Shown: one piece after another, positions 22,301 to 34,600 of the stretch
How the letters are laid out: each line of letters begins with the position of its first letter
Position numbering within the stretch: the first letter of the stretch is position 1
Source of the DNA: Primula veris
Taxonomy: Eukaryota > Streptophyta > Magnoliopsida > Ericales > Primulaceae
Reading direction: 5' to 3'
DNA: 64,000 bases
Assembly (NCBI GenBank): GCA_963682055.1
Contig: OY821748.1
Location: forward strand, 31,150,661-31,214,660
The notes under the pieces: model-generated
The model's input: only the letters and a program-made list of their open reading frames with translations
The model's database searches: none
Told to the model about the DNA's origin: nothing
Made by a program: the position numbers and the translations under genes

Positions 22301-23316
22301 ATTGTTTATGGTACTAACCCACATATATGCTTATATGTTAATTTTCTTTATATTCGATTACGGGCAAATTGATCGTTTTGGTTATAGTCATGTTATAATA
22401 TGAGTCCTATTGAACGCGGGATAATTATTTTTTAGGAAATGTGCTCGGTCGGACTGTTCTTGGGGTCGGATAACTTAGTAGGGCTGTTTGGTCGGGTCAT
22501 TTAGTGTGTTGACATCCCGGTCGTATATTCAGCACCAAATTGAGTTGAATCATTTGAGCTAACTGACATTTTCTCTACCTAGGGTCTGTTATGTCATGTG
22601 TTCTATTTTGTTATACGAAATATTGTAAATTTTTTTATTATCGAGCACGGCCTTTTGACTTATATATCGAATTTAGGTATTATATTATTATTTTATATAC
22701 CCATTTGGATTGTTACGTATATTCTAATATCGTCCCGACTATTGCTATACGTTTGACGGAGCTTGTATAGTTAGAAGTACGGTTGGAGTTTTGTGGGCTA
22801 TGTTTTAAGCATGAGTGCCTATCTTTTGAGCATTGGATTAGCTTCCAATTGACCGTCCTACGCCCATTATGTTCTGCACGCTATGCTTAGTTTATTTGAT
22901 CATACTCTCTTCGACATGTGCACTTGACGAATTTTTTTAGTTTGATAGTTGAGATGATTTTAGTGCGTATGTCTCTCCCGTTTGACGTATTTTGTTTTAC
23001 CCATGATGGATTTGGACAGGTACTTAGCACTCTGAATGGTTTTGTGTTATGCATTTTTTTGTTTACTTATCCTCTCGGAGTATGTTTCAGGGACACCTGA
23101 GTTCTGTATTCTGGCCCGTTATTTACAATAATAATGAGATTTTACTTTAAAAAAAAAAAAAAGACGGTAAACATGAGGTTACCGTGTTAGGAAAATAAAA
23201 TTTGGTTTTGAAAATTAATATGCGTTTTACACGGTATGTTGGTGAAACTAGATAAAAAAATAATTAAAATCCCAATTTTTTTATAACCAAAATCCGTACG
23301 TTTACCCAAATAGGTA
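22301..23316. other. Unassigned intergenic DNA
   Basis: No supported gene. A poly-A run at 23148-23162 ends the stretch. The short frame at 22918-23100 has no recognisable motif. Confidence 0.4.
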
Positions 23317-23319
23317 TAA

Positions 23320-24335
23320 TTAGGGATGGCAGAATTCCGGATTTTGGCCTGACCCGACCCGGTACGGGTTGGATAAAAGTGCAGGATTATTTGGGTCGGG
23401 TTGGATTGGGTTACTTTGCACTTTTGTGCAACTTTGTGCAAGTTAGAAATAAGTTCATATTCCCTATAAGTACCACTTTTTAATTATTTATTTTATTTAC
23501 CAAAACGCTATACACATATTTCATAAAAAATGAAAAAAAAACACATAAAATTATAAAAAATGAAAAAAATGAAAAAAATCACAAAGAAATAAAAAAAAAT
23601 CATAAAAAAATTATAAAAAATGAAAAAATCACAAAAAATCACAAAATTTTAAAAAAATTACAAAAAAAATTATAAAAAATGAAAAAAATCACAAAATATT
23701 ATAAAAAATGAAAAAAATCACATAAAATTATAAAAAATGAAAAAAAATCACAAAAAATCATTAAAAAAATCACAAAATCACAAAATTTTAAAAAAATTAC
23801 AAAAAAAATAATAATCTATTTTTTTGGATTTGTAGAAAAATAAAATATATATATATATTATATTTTGGTTTGTATGACAATTTAGTAAATAAACTAAATA
23901 ATTAAAAAGTGGTACTGAGGAATGTCAACTTTCAACGATAAGAGACTCATTCACCAAATTAATTAGTCATCTCTCTTGTGTAGTAGCTTTCTCTCTCTCT
24001 ATATATATATCCTTATTTTATTTTAGCTTATTATTTTCTTTTTTTTTGTCATTTTTTTCCTTTTATTTTTTTGGATATTGTTGTAAAGAATAATTTAGAT
24101 TATTATAAATTTTTACCAGGTAAATATGAAAAATTTGGAAAAAATAAGATTTTTAAGTTTTTCTAATTTGATTAAATGGTTATCGTTAGATACTTAATAA
24201 TGGTTTGCACTTATTTGACTTATCAAAAAAATTCCTGATCAAACGGGTCGGGTTGGGTTATGTGCGGATTGATGTGCGGGTCGGGTCGGATCGGATCGGG
24301 TTTTAAGAAACCCGGCCCAATTGCAATCATAATAG
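23320..24335. repeat. GGGTCGGG-rich hAT-like element with a nested AT-rich repeat
   Basis: The left side begins TTAGGGATGGCAGAATTCC with several (G)GGTCGGGTTGG words. The right side has GGGTCGGGTCGGATCGG before CCCGGCCCAATTGCAATC. Many plant hAT-type MITEs have this TAGGGATGGCA start and inverted CCCGACCC-rich ends. Between them lies a block (23450-23920) whose ends AGTACCACTTTTTAATTATT and AATAATTAAAAAGTGGTACT's shorter form at 23897-23917 are inverted. That block is filled with AAAAAATCACAAAAAATTAT-type repeats and recurs, inverted, at 35400-36030. Confidence 0.5.
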
Positions 24336-24479
24336 GAACAGATAAGTAGAGAGGGAACAAGAGAAATAGGTTAAGATAAGAGTTGTATACAAAATATAAA
24401 TATAGAAATCAATAAAGATAGAAAGAGTTAGGAATGGTAGTAGAGTCCAATGAGTTTTAGCATGTCACTAAAAATGTCA

Positions 24480-25660
24480 TTTTCATAAAATATAAAATAT
24501 AAAATACAAAAAACACCGCCATAAAAACAGCAAGTCCGTTGCCACTTCTCTCTCTCTCTCTATCTCTCTCCTACTCATATGATTAATTGTAATTTTTTTA
24601 AATTCATTTAACTTTTAATACTTCTTTCATACCAACCTTGAGCCATTTTTCGTTACTCATATGATTAATTATTATTTTTTTAACTTATGTTTATATTCAG
24701 GAAGGAAACTAAACTACTTGGTGAATGTTTATTTGTATAAATAAACAGCTTAGTTAATGATTATTTCTATTAAGTAAATAGAATTGTTTATTGCAATTCC
24801 ATTTAAAAAAATTGTTTACATTAAAATGGTAATAAAGTTGCTTAGTTGAATTCTATTGTTTTTTTTTTTAACTTATGTTTAGTTACAGGAAGGAAACTAA
24901 ACTTAGTTAATGTTTATTTCATTATTTGTATATATAAACAGCTTATAAGAGCTCAGCATATGTTTGATAAAATGCCTGCTAAGATATAACTTCCCACTTA
25001 TTATTTCGTGAGTTTAGAGCATTCACTTAATTAATGTTTGCATATTTTTAGAGAGTGTCTAGCCTTTTGAAGCTGTGTTTTTAAAAAACAAAATCTTAGC
25101 TAAAGCATTTTTGTAAGAGATATGCTAAAAGCGTATGAAGTGTAAGCTTTTAACAACCTAAAAAGCAGAAAAACGAGCTTTTAAAAATCTTTGAACAAGC
25201 TTTTATCGAGCTTTTTCACTACTAAGTTTGCTTTTTAAAACAGTGCTAGTAAGATCATTATAATCTTATACGTTGAACTTCACTAGTTAGTGTTTGTTTG
25301 GACTTTTAGGGTAAAAGAATCTTCATTGTGATTTTGTTTGTGTTGTATCAAGAAATGTGTTCTTTTGAAATGCATGCATATTACACTGTTTTTAGAGAAG
25401 AAACTGAATAATAAGGCCTTGATTGTGCCCTTTTGAGCAAGTAATAGTCACTCAGTTACTCGACGAGATTAACAAGATTGATTCTTGATGCTTCAATCTG
25501 TAACTAATGTTTGTTAAGTTTTTTTTTGTTTGTTCCTCTTCATTAAAGATACAGTTTTTTCTTTCAATGTTATCATGTCTGTGGCTCTCTAAGGAATTTC
25601 TTGACTCCTCCCCAGGGAATTAATTTTTCTTTATTTTCATGCTGTAGGATTTAATTATTG
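24480..25660 (+). promoter_or_regulatory. Putative promoter and 5' leader of the DUF604 gene
   Basis: An AT-rich stretch with ATAAAATATAAAATATAAAA lies at about 24485-24512. It is followed by a CT-rich patch (24547-24570) typical of plant transcription start regions. The sequence GCTGTAG just before 25648 would be a good acceptor, so a leader intron is likely. A dispersed repeat with TTTTTAAAA termini (25073-25254) lies in this region. All of this is inferred from composition. Confidence 0.35.
25073..25254. repeat. Dispersed repeat with TTTTTAAAA-type ends, copy 1
   Basis: The segment starts GCTGTGTTTTTAAAAAAC and ends GCTTTTTAAAACAGTGCTAG. It contains AGCTTTT, CTAAAAAGC and GAGCTTTT words on both strands. 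It resembles copies at 56637-56780 and 57070-57531. The ends are roughly inverted (CTGTTTTAAAAAGC), which suggests a small TIR element. Confidence 0.45.
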
Positions 25661-28600
25661 ATGAAATTCCAATGTCGAATCGAGCTCAAAGAGATCCTAA
25701 GAAAACCAACACTAGTCTATCCAGGAGCTGTTCTCCTCATATTTCTAATAGCCTCCTTCTCTTTAGTCATATATTCCACCTACAACACGCGTAGACCCTT
25801 CTTTCGCTGCTCTAAATGCGACGATAGTACCACGCAAGATTTTCGATCCCTCTTCGAAGCGGAGCTCAACAACATTACAAACCAACTCTACCCAGATTAT
25901 TGGGAGAAAGACGATGACCCTTTAGCCACAAATATATCCCACATCATTTTTGGGATAGGTGGGTCGGTCACCACATGGAAAGGTCGCAGACATTATATCG
26001 AGTCATGGTGGAAGAAGAATGTGACACGTGGGTTTGTATGGTTAGACGAAAGACCTGACAATTGGCCTGAAAGTTCGCCACCATACAAGGTCTCAGAGGA
26101 ATACTTTACCCTGTCCAAATACACCAGCTCCAATATTTCGGCTGTTCGTATTGCAAGGATAGTTGTGGAGGCTTTCCGGGCCGGGTTACCGGGCATCAGG
26201 TGGTTTGTCATGGGTGACGACGATACGGTGTTCTTTACTCAGAATTTGGTTTCCGTGCTATCAAGGTTCGTTTTTTAGTTTTTTTTGGAAATGATGACAG
26301 TTGCATTATCTTTGATTATGTTTGTTGGTTTATATTTGAACCCTTCAAGATCCTTCTTCTGTGTTTTTTTGTACAATAGACTTATCCACACAGTATATTA
26401 AGTCATCTATGAATGGCTCTGACATATGAAGGAGACTAATAAATCTTTATAAAAATAACAATTGTAAGTTGATAAGCACTGTAGGATGATAATACAGATA
26501 ATTATGCGCCTTCATATCGCGAAGCGCACTGAATATTGGTTAACTCTTTACTTAATCCATTGGAATCCATGTTCTCATAAATGCTTGGAATTCAGTATTT
26601 ATAATTCTTATTCGCAGTATGCTATTCACATATGTTAATTTTTTTTTTTGCCACTATTATTAGATACGATCACCGTGAGATGTACTACATTGGTGCTAAC
26701 TCCGAGAGTGTGGAGCAAAACGTCATCCACTCCTATGACATGGCATTTGGCGGTGCCGGTTTCGCCATTAGCTATCCTCTCGCTGAGGCACTGACAGATA
26801 AATTGGATGGCTGTCTTGATAGGTACTACGAGTTCTACGGCTCAGATCAGAGAATATGGGCGTGCATTAGCGAGATTGGTGTTTCTCTAACTACAGAGCC
26901 TGGTTTTCACCAGGTAAGCATAAACCCTAGAAAGAATTAACCGGTCTTAAACAAATAGTATCAAGTCCTAACGGCTATACGAGAAAGACTAATTACCAAT
27001 ATACTAAAAAGCTCGAGTCAAATCACTTCTAATAAAAAAGATTTACAAACTTCACGATTTTGACATGAAGTTTGAAAAGCTCAAAAAATTTACGCTTTAC
27101 CATGTTAAATCCCATATACCTTACCATTAAAATGCCTCGTAATGGTAAGGATGGGTAACTCTTTATAAATCACAGGCTCGATCATTATCTAGTCGATGTG
27201 GCATAATATACTCTTAACAAAAAAAACACGCCTCGACCTTAAATTGTTGACCTTAAACTTTACAGAAGAATGGATGGACGTAAAAGGAATAAATAAACAA
27301 AGTTGTGCTTGGCCTACTTTATTACTGTCGATGTCTCATTTATATTTTAACTTCTTTTTTCACATAGATTAATAAGAATCAATGAAATGTTCTCGAAACT
27401 CTTACATTTAGATATTGTTTTCAGTTCTCTATGATATACCTGTTAGGGTCGATACAGGCGAACACAAAGAAAGACAGAAAACTTAAACCGAGCACACACT
27501 CTTTGATAACGGAGTTCACCCAAATTGGCTACGTCTCCGGGCCGCTACACGTGACACTTAATATTATTAAGAGGATTACAATCGTAATCTAGCCTAGTTA
27601 CAAGTTATGGTTCTCTCGCAAATAGAACTCTTCTCTTTATAATATAGAGGTGTTGTGTAAAGGTGTAATTAAAATACAAGATATTGGGGCATATAAATAG
27701 AACCCAACATGGGTCATATTACAATTCCAGGCGATGTGGGATAATAAGAAGACATGGCCAAAACTCATTTGGCTCCACAACTCAACAATCTCCCACTTGG
27801 AGTCAAATGTCGAGTGCTTCAAAAAAGAACTCCAGTTATCCCCGACCACCGAACTCACTGTGCTCCACCGAGCAGAATGCTCCCATCGGTATCCTTGTAT
27901 AGTAATTGATACTCTGCCGTTATCGGCGAGTTACTCATTCTTCCAGTGTAGCGACGACCCTGAGCCTCATGCTCGGAGCCCTACTGAGGTTGCACACAGA
28001 CTCAGTTTGTCGATTGTAACAGTCTTCGTTAGCATATCGGCGGGGTTCTTAGCGCTCTCAATTTTCTCTAGCGCGAAGATTCCATCTTCCAGAACAGCCC
28101 GGATAAAATGGTAACGAATCTGTATGTGCTTTGTGCGTGAATGGAATACAGGGTTCTTAGCTAGCTGAACTGCACTTTGACTATCACAGTGCAGAACTCC
28201 CTTGTCGGTCATCTGACCGAGCTCCTCTAAGAAACCTTGCAACCAAATCATCTCTTTGCTTGCTTCCGTCATCGCGACGTACTCAGCCTCTGTGGTCGAC
28301 AGTGCAACGATCTTTTGCAGCTTCGATGTCCAACTCACAGCAGTACCACCGTAGGTACAAACACATCCTGTTGTGCTCTTTCGGCTGTCCAGATCACCGA
28401 CCATGTCAGCATCCACATAGCCGTGCAGGCCTTCCGAGGTCTTTCGGAAACATAATGCCGAACTCACGGTACCCGAGAGATATCTCAATATCCACTTCAC
28501 AGCTTCCCAATGGTGCTTTCCTGGGTTACTCATGTAAAGACTGACAACTCCCACTGCATGGGCAATGTCTGGTCTTGTACACACCATAGCGTACATCAAG

Positions 28601-31600
28601 CTGCCAATTGCTGAAGCGTAGGGTATGTTCAACATACGATCCTTTCCTTCCTCGTCCGAGGGTGATTGTTCCTTCGACAAGCTAAAGTGTGCGGCTAGCG
28701 GTGAGCCTACAGCTTTGGCATCACTCATGCTAAAACGTGCCAACACTTTCTTCACATACTCGGCTTGCGACAAAAACAGGGACCCATCTGTTCCTCGAGA
28801 TATCCTCATACCGAGGATCTGATTTGCGGCACCCAAATCCTTCATCTCGAACTGTTTCGCCAACTGTTGCTTCACCTTGTTAATCTCAACAAGGCTCGAC
28901 CCGGCGAGCAACATGTCATCTACGTACAACAGTAGTATGACATAAGAAGAGTTCTCAAATCTCTTCACGAAACAGCAGTGATCGCTATCACTTCTTTCGA
29001 ACCCGGTATCCGCCATGAAACTGTCAAACTTCTTATACCACTGCCGTGGTGCTTGTTTTAACCCGTACAAGCTCTTCCGCAGTTTGCAGACCAGTTTCTC
29101 TTTTCCCTTTTCGGCAAACCCTTCAGGTTGGAGCATGTAAATTTCCTCATCGAGATCTCCATGGAGAAAGGCAGTTTTCACATCTAACTGCTCGAGATGA
29201 AGATTCGCATTTACAACAATGCTCAACAATAGCCGAATAGTCGTCAACTTTACGACTGGTGAAAAGATCTCGGTGTAGTCAATTCCTGCCTTTTGCTGGA
29301 ACCCTTTGACTACTAGGCGTGCCTTATACCGTTTCGTGCCGTCTTGTTTCTCCTTCAGTCGGAACACCCATTTATTGCTCAGTGCCCTCTTCTCCTTGGG
29401 CAGTTCGGCTAACTGCCAAGTCACATTCTTCTCAAGTGACTTCATCTCATCTTTCATCGCGAGCTCCCACTTGCTCGAGTCTTTCAGCTCCAGAGCTTCT
29501 TCTCTACTTTCGGGCTCTCCTGCATCACTGAGCAATATGTAATGCAGGGAAGGAGAGTATCGGGCAGGAGGTCTCCTCACGCGATGACCTCGGCCCAATT
29601 CAGGTCGGGGAGTTTGGGGCAGCTCCTCGGCCTCTTCAGCATCTGCTGGTCGGTTGTCGAGCACCACTGGCTCATCTTCAATGTCATTTTCCAACATTCT
29701 TGGAAACGCATTCATGTCGACTATACCATTTTCCTCGGACGGGAGCGCATCTTCTTCCACTACTACATTTTGACAATCTTTGTACAAAATGCTTTCGTTG
29801 AAGATGACATCCTTACTGCGAATGATCCTCTTTGCTTGACCATCCCAGAAGCGATATCCAAATTCAGCTCCACCGTACCCTACAAAGTAACACACTTTGG
29901 ATTTCGAGTCAAGCTTGGTACGTTCATTTATGTCGACGTGAATATATGACAGACAACCGAACACTCGCAAGTGTTCATACGAGATAGGCTCTCCTATCCA
30001 CACTTCCTCGGGAATCCTCCTCTCTAGGGGCACTGAGGGTCCGCGGTTAATGAGGTAAACCGCCGTGCTTACTGCATGTGCCCACAAGGCTTTGGGCAAC
30101 CCACTTTGCAGTCTCATACTCCTAGCACGCTCATTGATTGTTCGGTTCATTCGCTCGGCCACGCCATTCTGCTGTGGCGTTCTTCGGATGGTCTTCTCCA
30201 TTTGAATGCCTCTCTGAGCACAGAACTCTACGAACTTCGCATCAATGTACTCTCCGCCGTTATCGGACCTCAAACACTTGAGTTTATTCCCGGTCTCTAG
30301 TTCGACCATGGCCTTCCATTCTTGAAATTTCTTAAACACCTCAGACTTGTGTTTCAAGAAATAGACCCATGTTTTCCTCGTCGAATCATCGATGAAGGTC
30401 ACATAGTACTGAGCTCCTCCCAGTGAGGTTACTGGAGATGGTCCCCATACGTCTGAGTGGACCAGTGCTAGCTTCTCCTCCTTTGGAGCTTTTCCACCTT
30501 TCCGGAAGCTCACTTTTTTCTGCTTTCCAAAGATGCAACCTTCACACATATCGAGGTTGACAGACTTCAAGCCTGGAAGTTTGCTGTCCTTCGCTAACAC
30601 CTTCATCCCCTTCTCACTCATGTGACCCAACCGTCGATGCCACAGTTCCGAGCAGTCTTGCGACACAGCTGCCGCCACTGTACACTCCTCATCGGTCGTC
30701 ATGTATAGTGTACCGACCTTGCTCCCTCGGGCTATCACCATAGCTCCTCGTGAAACTTTCCAAGCTCCACAGCTAAACGAAATGGAGTGTCTTTCGGCAT
30801 CAAGTTGACCTACTGAGATCAGATTCTTGGTCAACCTCGGAACATGCCTCACTTTCGTTAGCTTCCATACCGACCCGTTTGGAATGCGAATCTTCACATC
30901 GCCAGTTCCAACAACATCCAACGCTTCTCCGTCGGCTAGATACACTTTACCGAAATTACCCGCATGGTAATTTTCGAATAAATCCTTCTGAGCGGTCGTG
31001 TGAAATGATGCCCCAGAGTCTAGAATCCATGATTCTATATTTCTCTGTTCGGTAAGCAACAAACAGTCACCCGAATCCTCGTCGCTCGCAACATTAACCA
31101 CGTGATCACGGCCGGTACCCTTCTTCGGCTGCTTGCACTCATGACTGAAGTGTCCCATACCCTGGCAGTTATAGCACCGAAGATTCTTCTTACTTCGATC
31201 GCTATCTTTGCCTCCTCGGCTTTGCCCTCTTCTACCTCGGAATTGCGAACGTCCTCTAACGTCCCATACCCTGGCCTTACCCCGGTCTCTTGAACCCACG
31301 TTCAAAGCTGCTCCATCATTTGAGCATTCACCCATGTCTAATCTCCTGAGTTCCTCAGCGAGTATTTGATCTCGGATGCCGTTGTAAGTCAGTTTCTCCT
31401 TTCCAATTGAGTTGCTAACAGCAGCTCGCATGAATTCCCAACTGTTCGGTAAAGAGGCTAGCAGTATAAGGGCTCTCACTTCGTCTGCAAAAGTTATCTC
31501 TACCGCATCCAACTGATTTACGGTGTCGATGAACTTGTTCACATGATTTGCGACAGGTGTGTCCTCAGCCATGCGTAGGTTGAACAACTTACGCATGAGA

Positions 31601-34600
31601 TGTACCTTGTTGTTCGCGGATGGTTTCTCATACATGTCGGTGAGGATCTTCATCATCCCCATCGTCGTCGTCTCTCTTGCGACGTTATGTGCTACACTCC
31701 TAGATAGTGTTAGGCGGATCACTCCCAACACTTGTCGGTCTAAGAGTTTCCACGCCTCCTCGGTGGTCGTGGTCGGCCTTTCCTCAAGGAGAAGTGGCTG
31801 ATGCATCTTCCTCCCGTAGAGGTAGTCCTCTATTTGCATTCTCCAGAATGCGAAGTCCTTCCCGTCGAACTTCTCGATCCCGTGTGCGGTTCTGTCTTCT
31901 TTCGCCATCGGTCTTCCTCAGCTCTGATACCACTTGTTAGGGTCGATACAGGCGAACACAAAGAAAGACAGAAAACTTAAACCGAGCACACACTCTTTGA
32001 TAACGGAGTTCACCCAAATTGGCTACGTCTCCGGGCCGCTACACGTGGCACTTAATATTATTAAGAGGATTACAATCGTAATCTAGCCTAGTTACAAGCT
32101 ATGGTTCTCTCGCAAATAGAACTCTTCTCTTTATAATATAGAGGTGTTGTGTAAAGGTGTAATTAAAATACAAGATATTGGGGCATATAAATAGAACCCA
32201 ACATGGGTCATATTACAATTCCAGGCGATGTGGGATAATAAGAAGACATGGCCAAAACTCATTTGGCTCCACAACTCAACAATACCCATAATTTAACACA
32301 TTACTAAAGCCATTTCTAATTTATATCCGTTGAAACCCATTTTAAAAACAGTGCATATTAGTAATGTAGAATCCTTTACAGTCCCCCCTAAAAAAGAATG
32401 GATATACTATGGAGTGAATGTAAAAGGAATACCAGACAACTTTTGCAGAAGAGTGGAGATGTTTCGAGGAACATTATACTGTGCATCTTAAGATTGTATT
32501 TCAAGTCGTGTAGAAACTAGAGATGACTACTGACAACTTTTTAGTGCATGCCTTTTGGAAAACTCAACCAAATTGAGGATTGCCAAAGTTTCTGATACTA
32601 GTTAATGATTGTTTCTGGTATCCATTACAGATGAAGTTAGAATCATCAAATGCACCTACGAAATCTACCTTATGCATTATCTTATGCGGCCTTGTTGGTT
32701 ACCGTTAATAATTTCAATGTGTAGTAATCGAAGTTATCCAGTTCAGTGATTAAGGAAAGTAATAGCTTCTACAGGACAGGTTAACAAAATAACAAGTCTA
32801 AATCCGAAAGTTTTCTTATGTCATTTATTCTTTTCATGTGAATCTTGTTTTATTTTAAAAAATCCAGTTCAGCAATAAAATTAATAATAATGAAACAATA
32901 AAAAGTGCAAAGTTAGATTTCAGGTAATTTGAAATGCTCTTTACTTATGACTAAGCTTCATGAAATAAATTGTCCTAGTTGTATGAACTTTTTTTTACGT
33001 TATCTATTTCATCCATCGGTCTCTCTTTATATATGTATTTTGATAACAAACCAAAATCTTTTCGAGCGGAAAAGAGGTTTGCTCATGACCAGCTAGTTTA
33101 CACTTCACAAAGCAATTTCTATATATTTCCTCATGTTCGGTTCTTTTAGAAATAAGCACGGAACACATCATGAGCCGAACACGACAATTGTCACAAAGGT
33201 CAGGGTCATTATCATCCTAGTAGGAAGGATACAACAACGTCATGTAAATGTTTAAGACTTGGAAGTAGAGTGCTGTTCTCATTAGTCCCCTGCAATTAAA
33301 TTTTGATTTCATAGGTATATATACAAACAGTAAAAAGAAAATGAAATTTCAACAACTTCCTGCATTTTTCTTCACAAAGTGGTTTGTTCTTTTTAGTTTC
33401 ACTCGGATGTCATAAATAAACCCAAATAGTGTATGTGGTTTGGTAACATTTCTTTTCAGATCGATTTGAGAGAGGACATATATGGTTTTCTAGCGGCTCA
33501 CCCAAGAGTGCCCCTCGTGTCTCTCCACCACCTAGACTACGTAGCACCACTCTTCCCAGGTCGGACACAAATAAAATCCGTGCAAACCTTGATACAAGCA
33601 TCACGTGTTGATCCGGCCCAGACTCTTCAACAGACTTTTTGCTATGACCTCACTCGTAATTGGTCCATTTCCATCTCATGGGGCTACACTGTTCAGATTT
33701 ATACATCCCTTGTAAGGCCAACTGATCTAGCAACCCCACGACAGACTTTTAAGACATGGAGGAGTTGGGGAGATGGGCCCTTCTCTTTCAATACACGCAC
33801 AGTGACTACGAACCCATCGGAGCAGCCGCTATTCTATTTACTGGAAACGGTTAAAGAGGTTGCGAAGGGTTGGACATTGAGTACTTATACCATGAGTGCA
33901 GTTGAGTATCGAAAGAAGTACAACAATAGTGGGATAAATGTGAAGAGGGTTGCCGTTTTATCACCAAAAATGGATCCTCGAGATATGAGAATGGTAATTC
34001 TTATATCTTTATCCTTCTGTAAGCGTATGTAATCTTTGTGCTAATAGTAGTTTAACCTTAAAATGCGGCGTTTAATACTCCGTACCACACAGCTATGTTG
34101 CACATATACGTATACAATTATGGGTATGGTATCCCACATGATAAAATTAAGCCGATATGAAAACTTATAAAATTTAGGATGTAGTACAGCTAGGATAAGA
34201 CTTATACAGTATCAAACGAAGAAAAAAAAATCTAACTAAAAAGAAAGTCTAATTCATACATCTTTCCAATGGGATGAGCTATCCGCTGTCTTTTTTTGTG
34301 CGATCTTATTTGAACGACTTCCACTTCATTTGACTTTTGTGATCAACTAACCTTCTTTTACTTTTTGATCACTCATGGTGTACGCAAGTCTTAATTAGAC
34401 TCAGCATACTGGATTAGTTCTAACAGATTTACTTTCACACATGTATATAGTTCAGTTTTTTGTTTTTCAAAGTTTGGTTCAGCAGTATCGGATACCGTAC
34501 TGCTATCCAGTCCATCGCAGATATGATTGCTGTAAAGTAGAGAAAGTCGATGATACTTAAAAAATGCCTAGTAGATACTTTTATTCAATATTCCCCTATC

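Larger units (their letters stand above)
27441..32281 (-). mobile_element. Intact young Ty1/copia retrotransposon in intron 2 of the DUF604 gene
   Basis: The element is 4841 bp with two 347-bp LTRs, a tRNA-iMet primer site, a polypurine tract and one uninterrupted gag-pol frame. The five-base sequence ATACC flanks both ends (27436-27440 and 32282-32286) as target duplication. The LTRs differ at only two positions, so insertion was recent. With a commonly used rice rate of 1.3e-8 per site per year this is about 0.2 million years; the rate is an assumption for this species. The element lies antisense to the gene and wholly within the intron. Confidence 0.95.

Noticed and set aside
23500..23810. 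CRISPR-like array of short repeats
   Set aside because: The AAAAAATCACAAAAAATTAT units are irregular, have no unique spacers, and lie in a plant transposon-like block.
28237..31940. Many plus-strand frames across the intact copia element
   Set aside because: They are antisense shadows of the gag-pol frame, whose domains are all on the minus strand.
33433..34032. A separate single-exon gene here
   Set aside because: The frame is exon 3 of the DUF604 gene with intron sequence at both ends; an acceptor at 33449-33459 and a donor at 33994 fit the neighbouring exons in phase.
34030..34032. Stop codon by read-through after exon 3 as the true end of the DUF604 protein
   Set aside because: A good donor (GTAATT) precedes it, and exon 4 at 37248 restores an RRRSCEI end like that of the family. 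The alternative cannot be excluded without transcripts.
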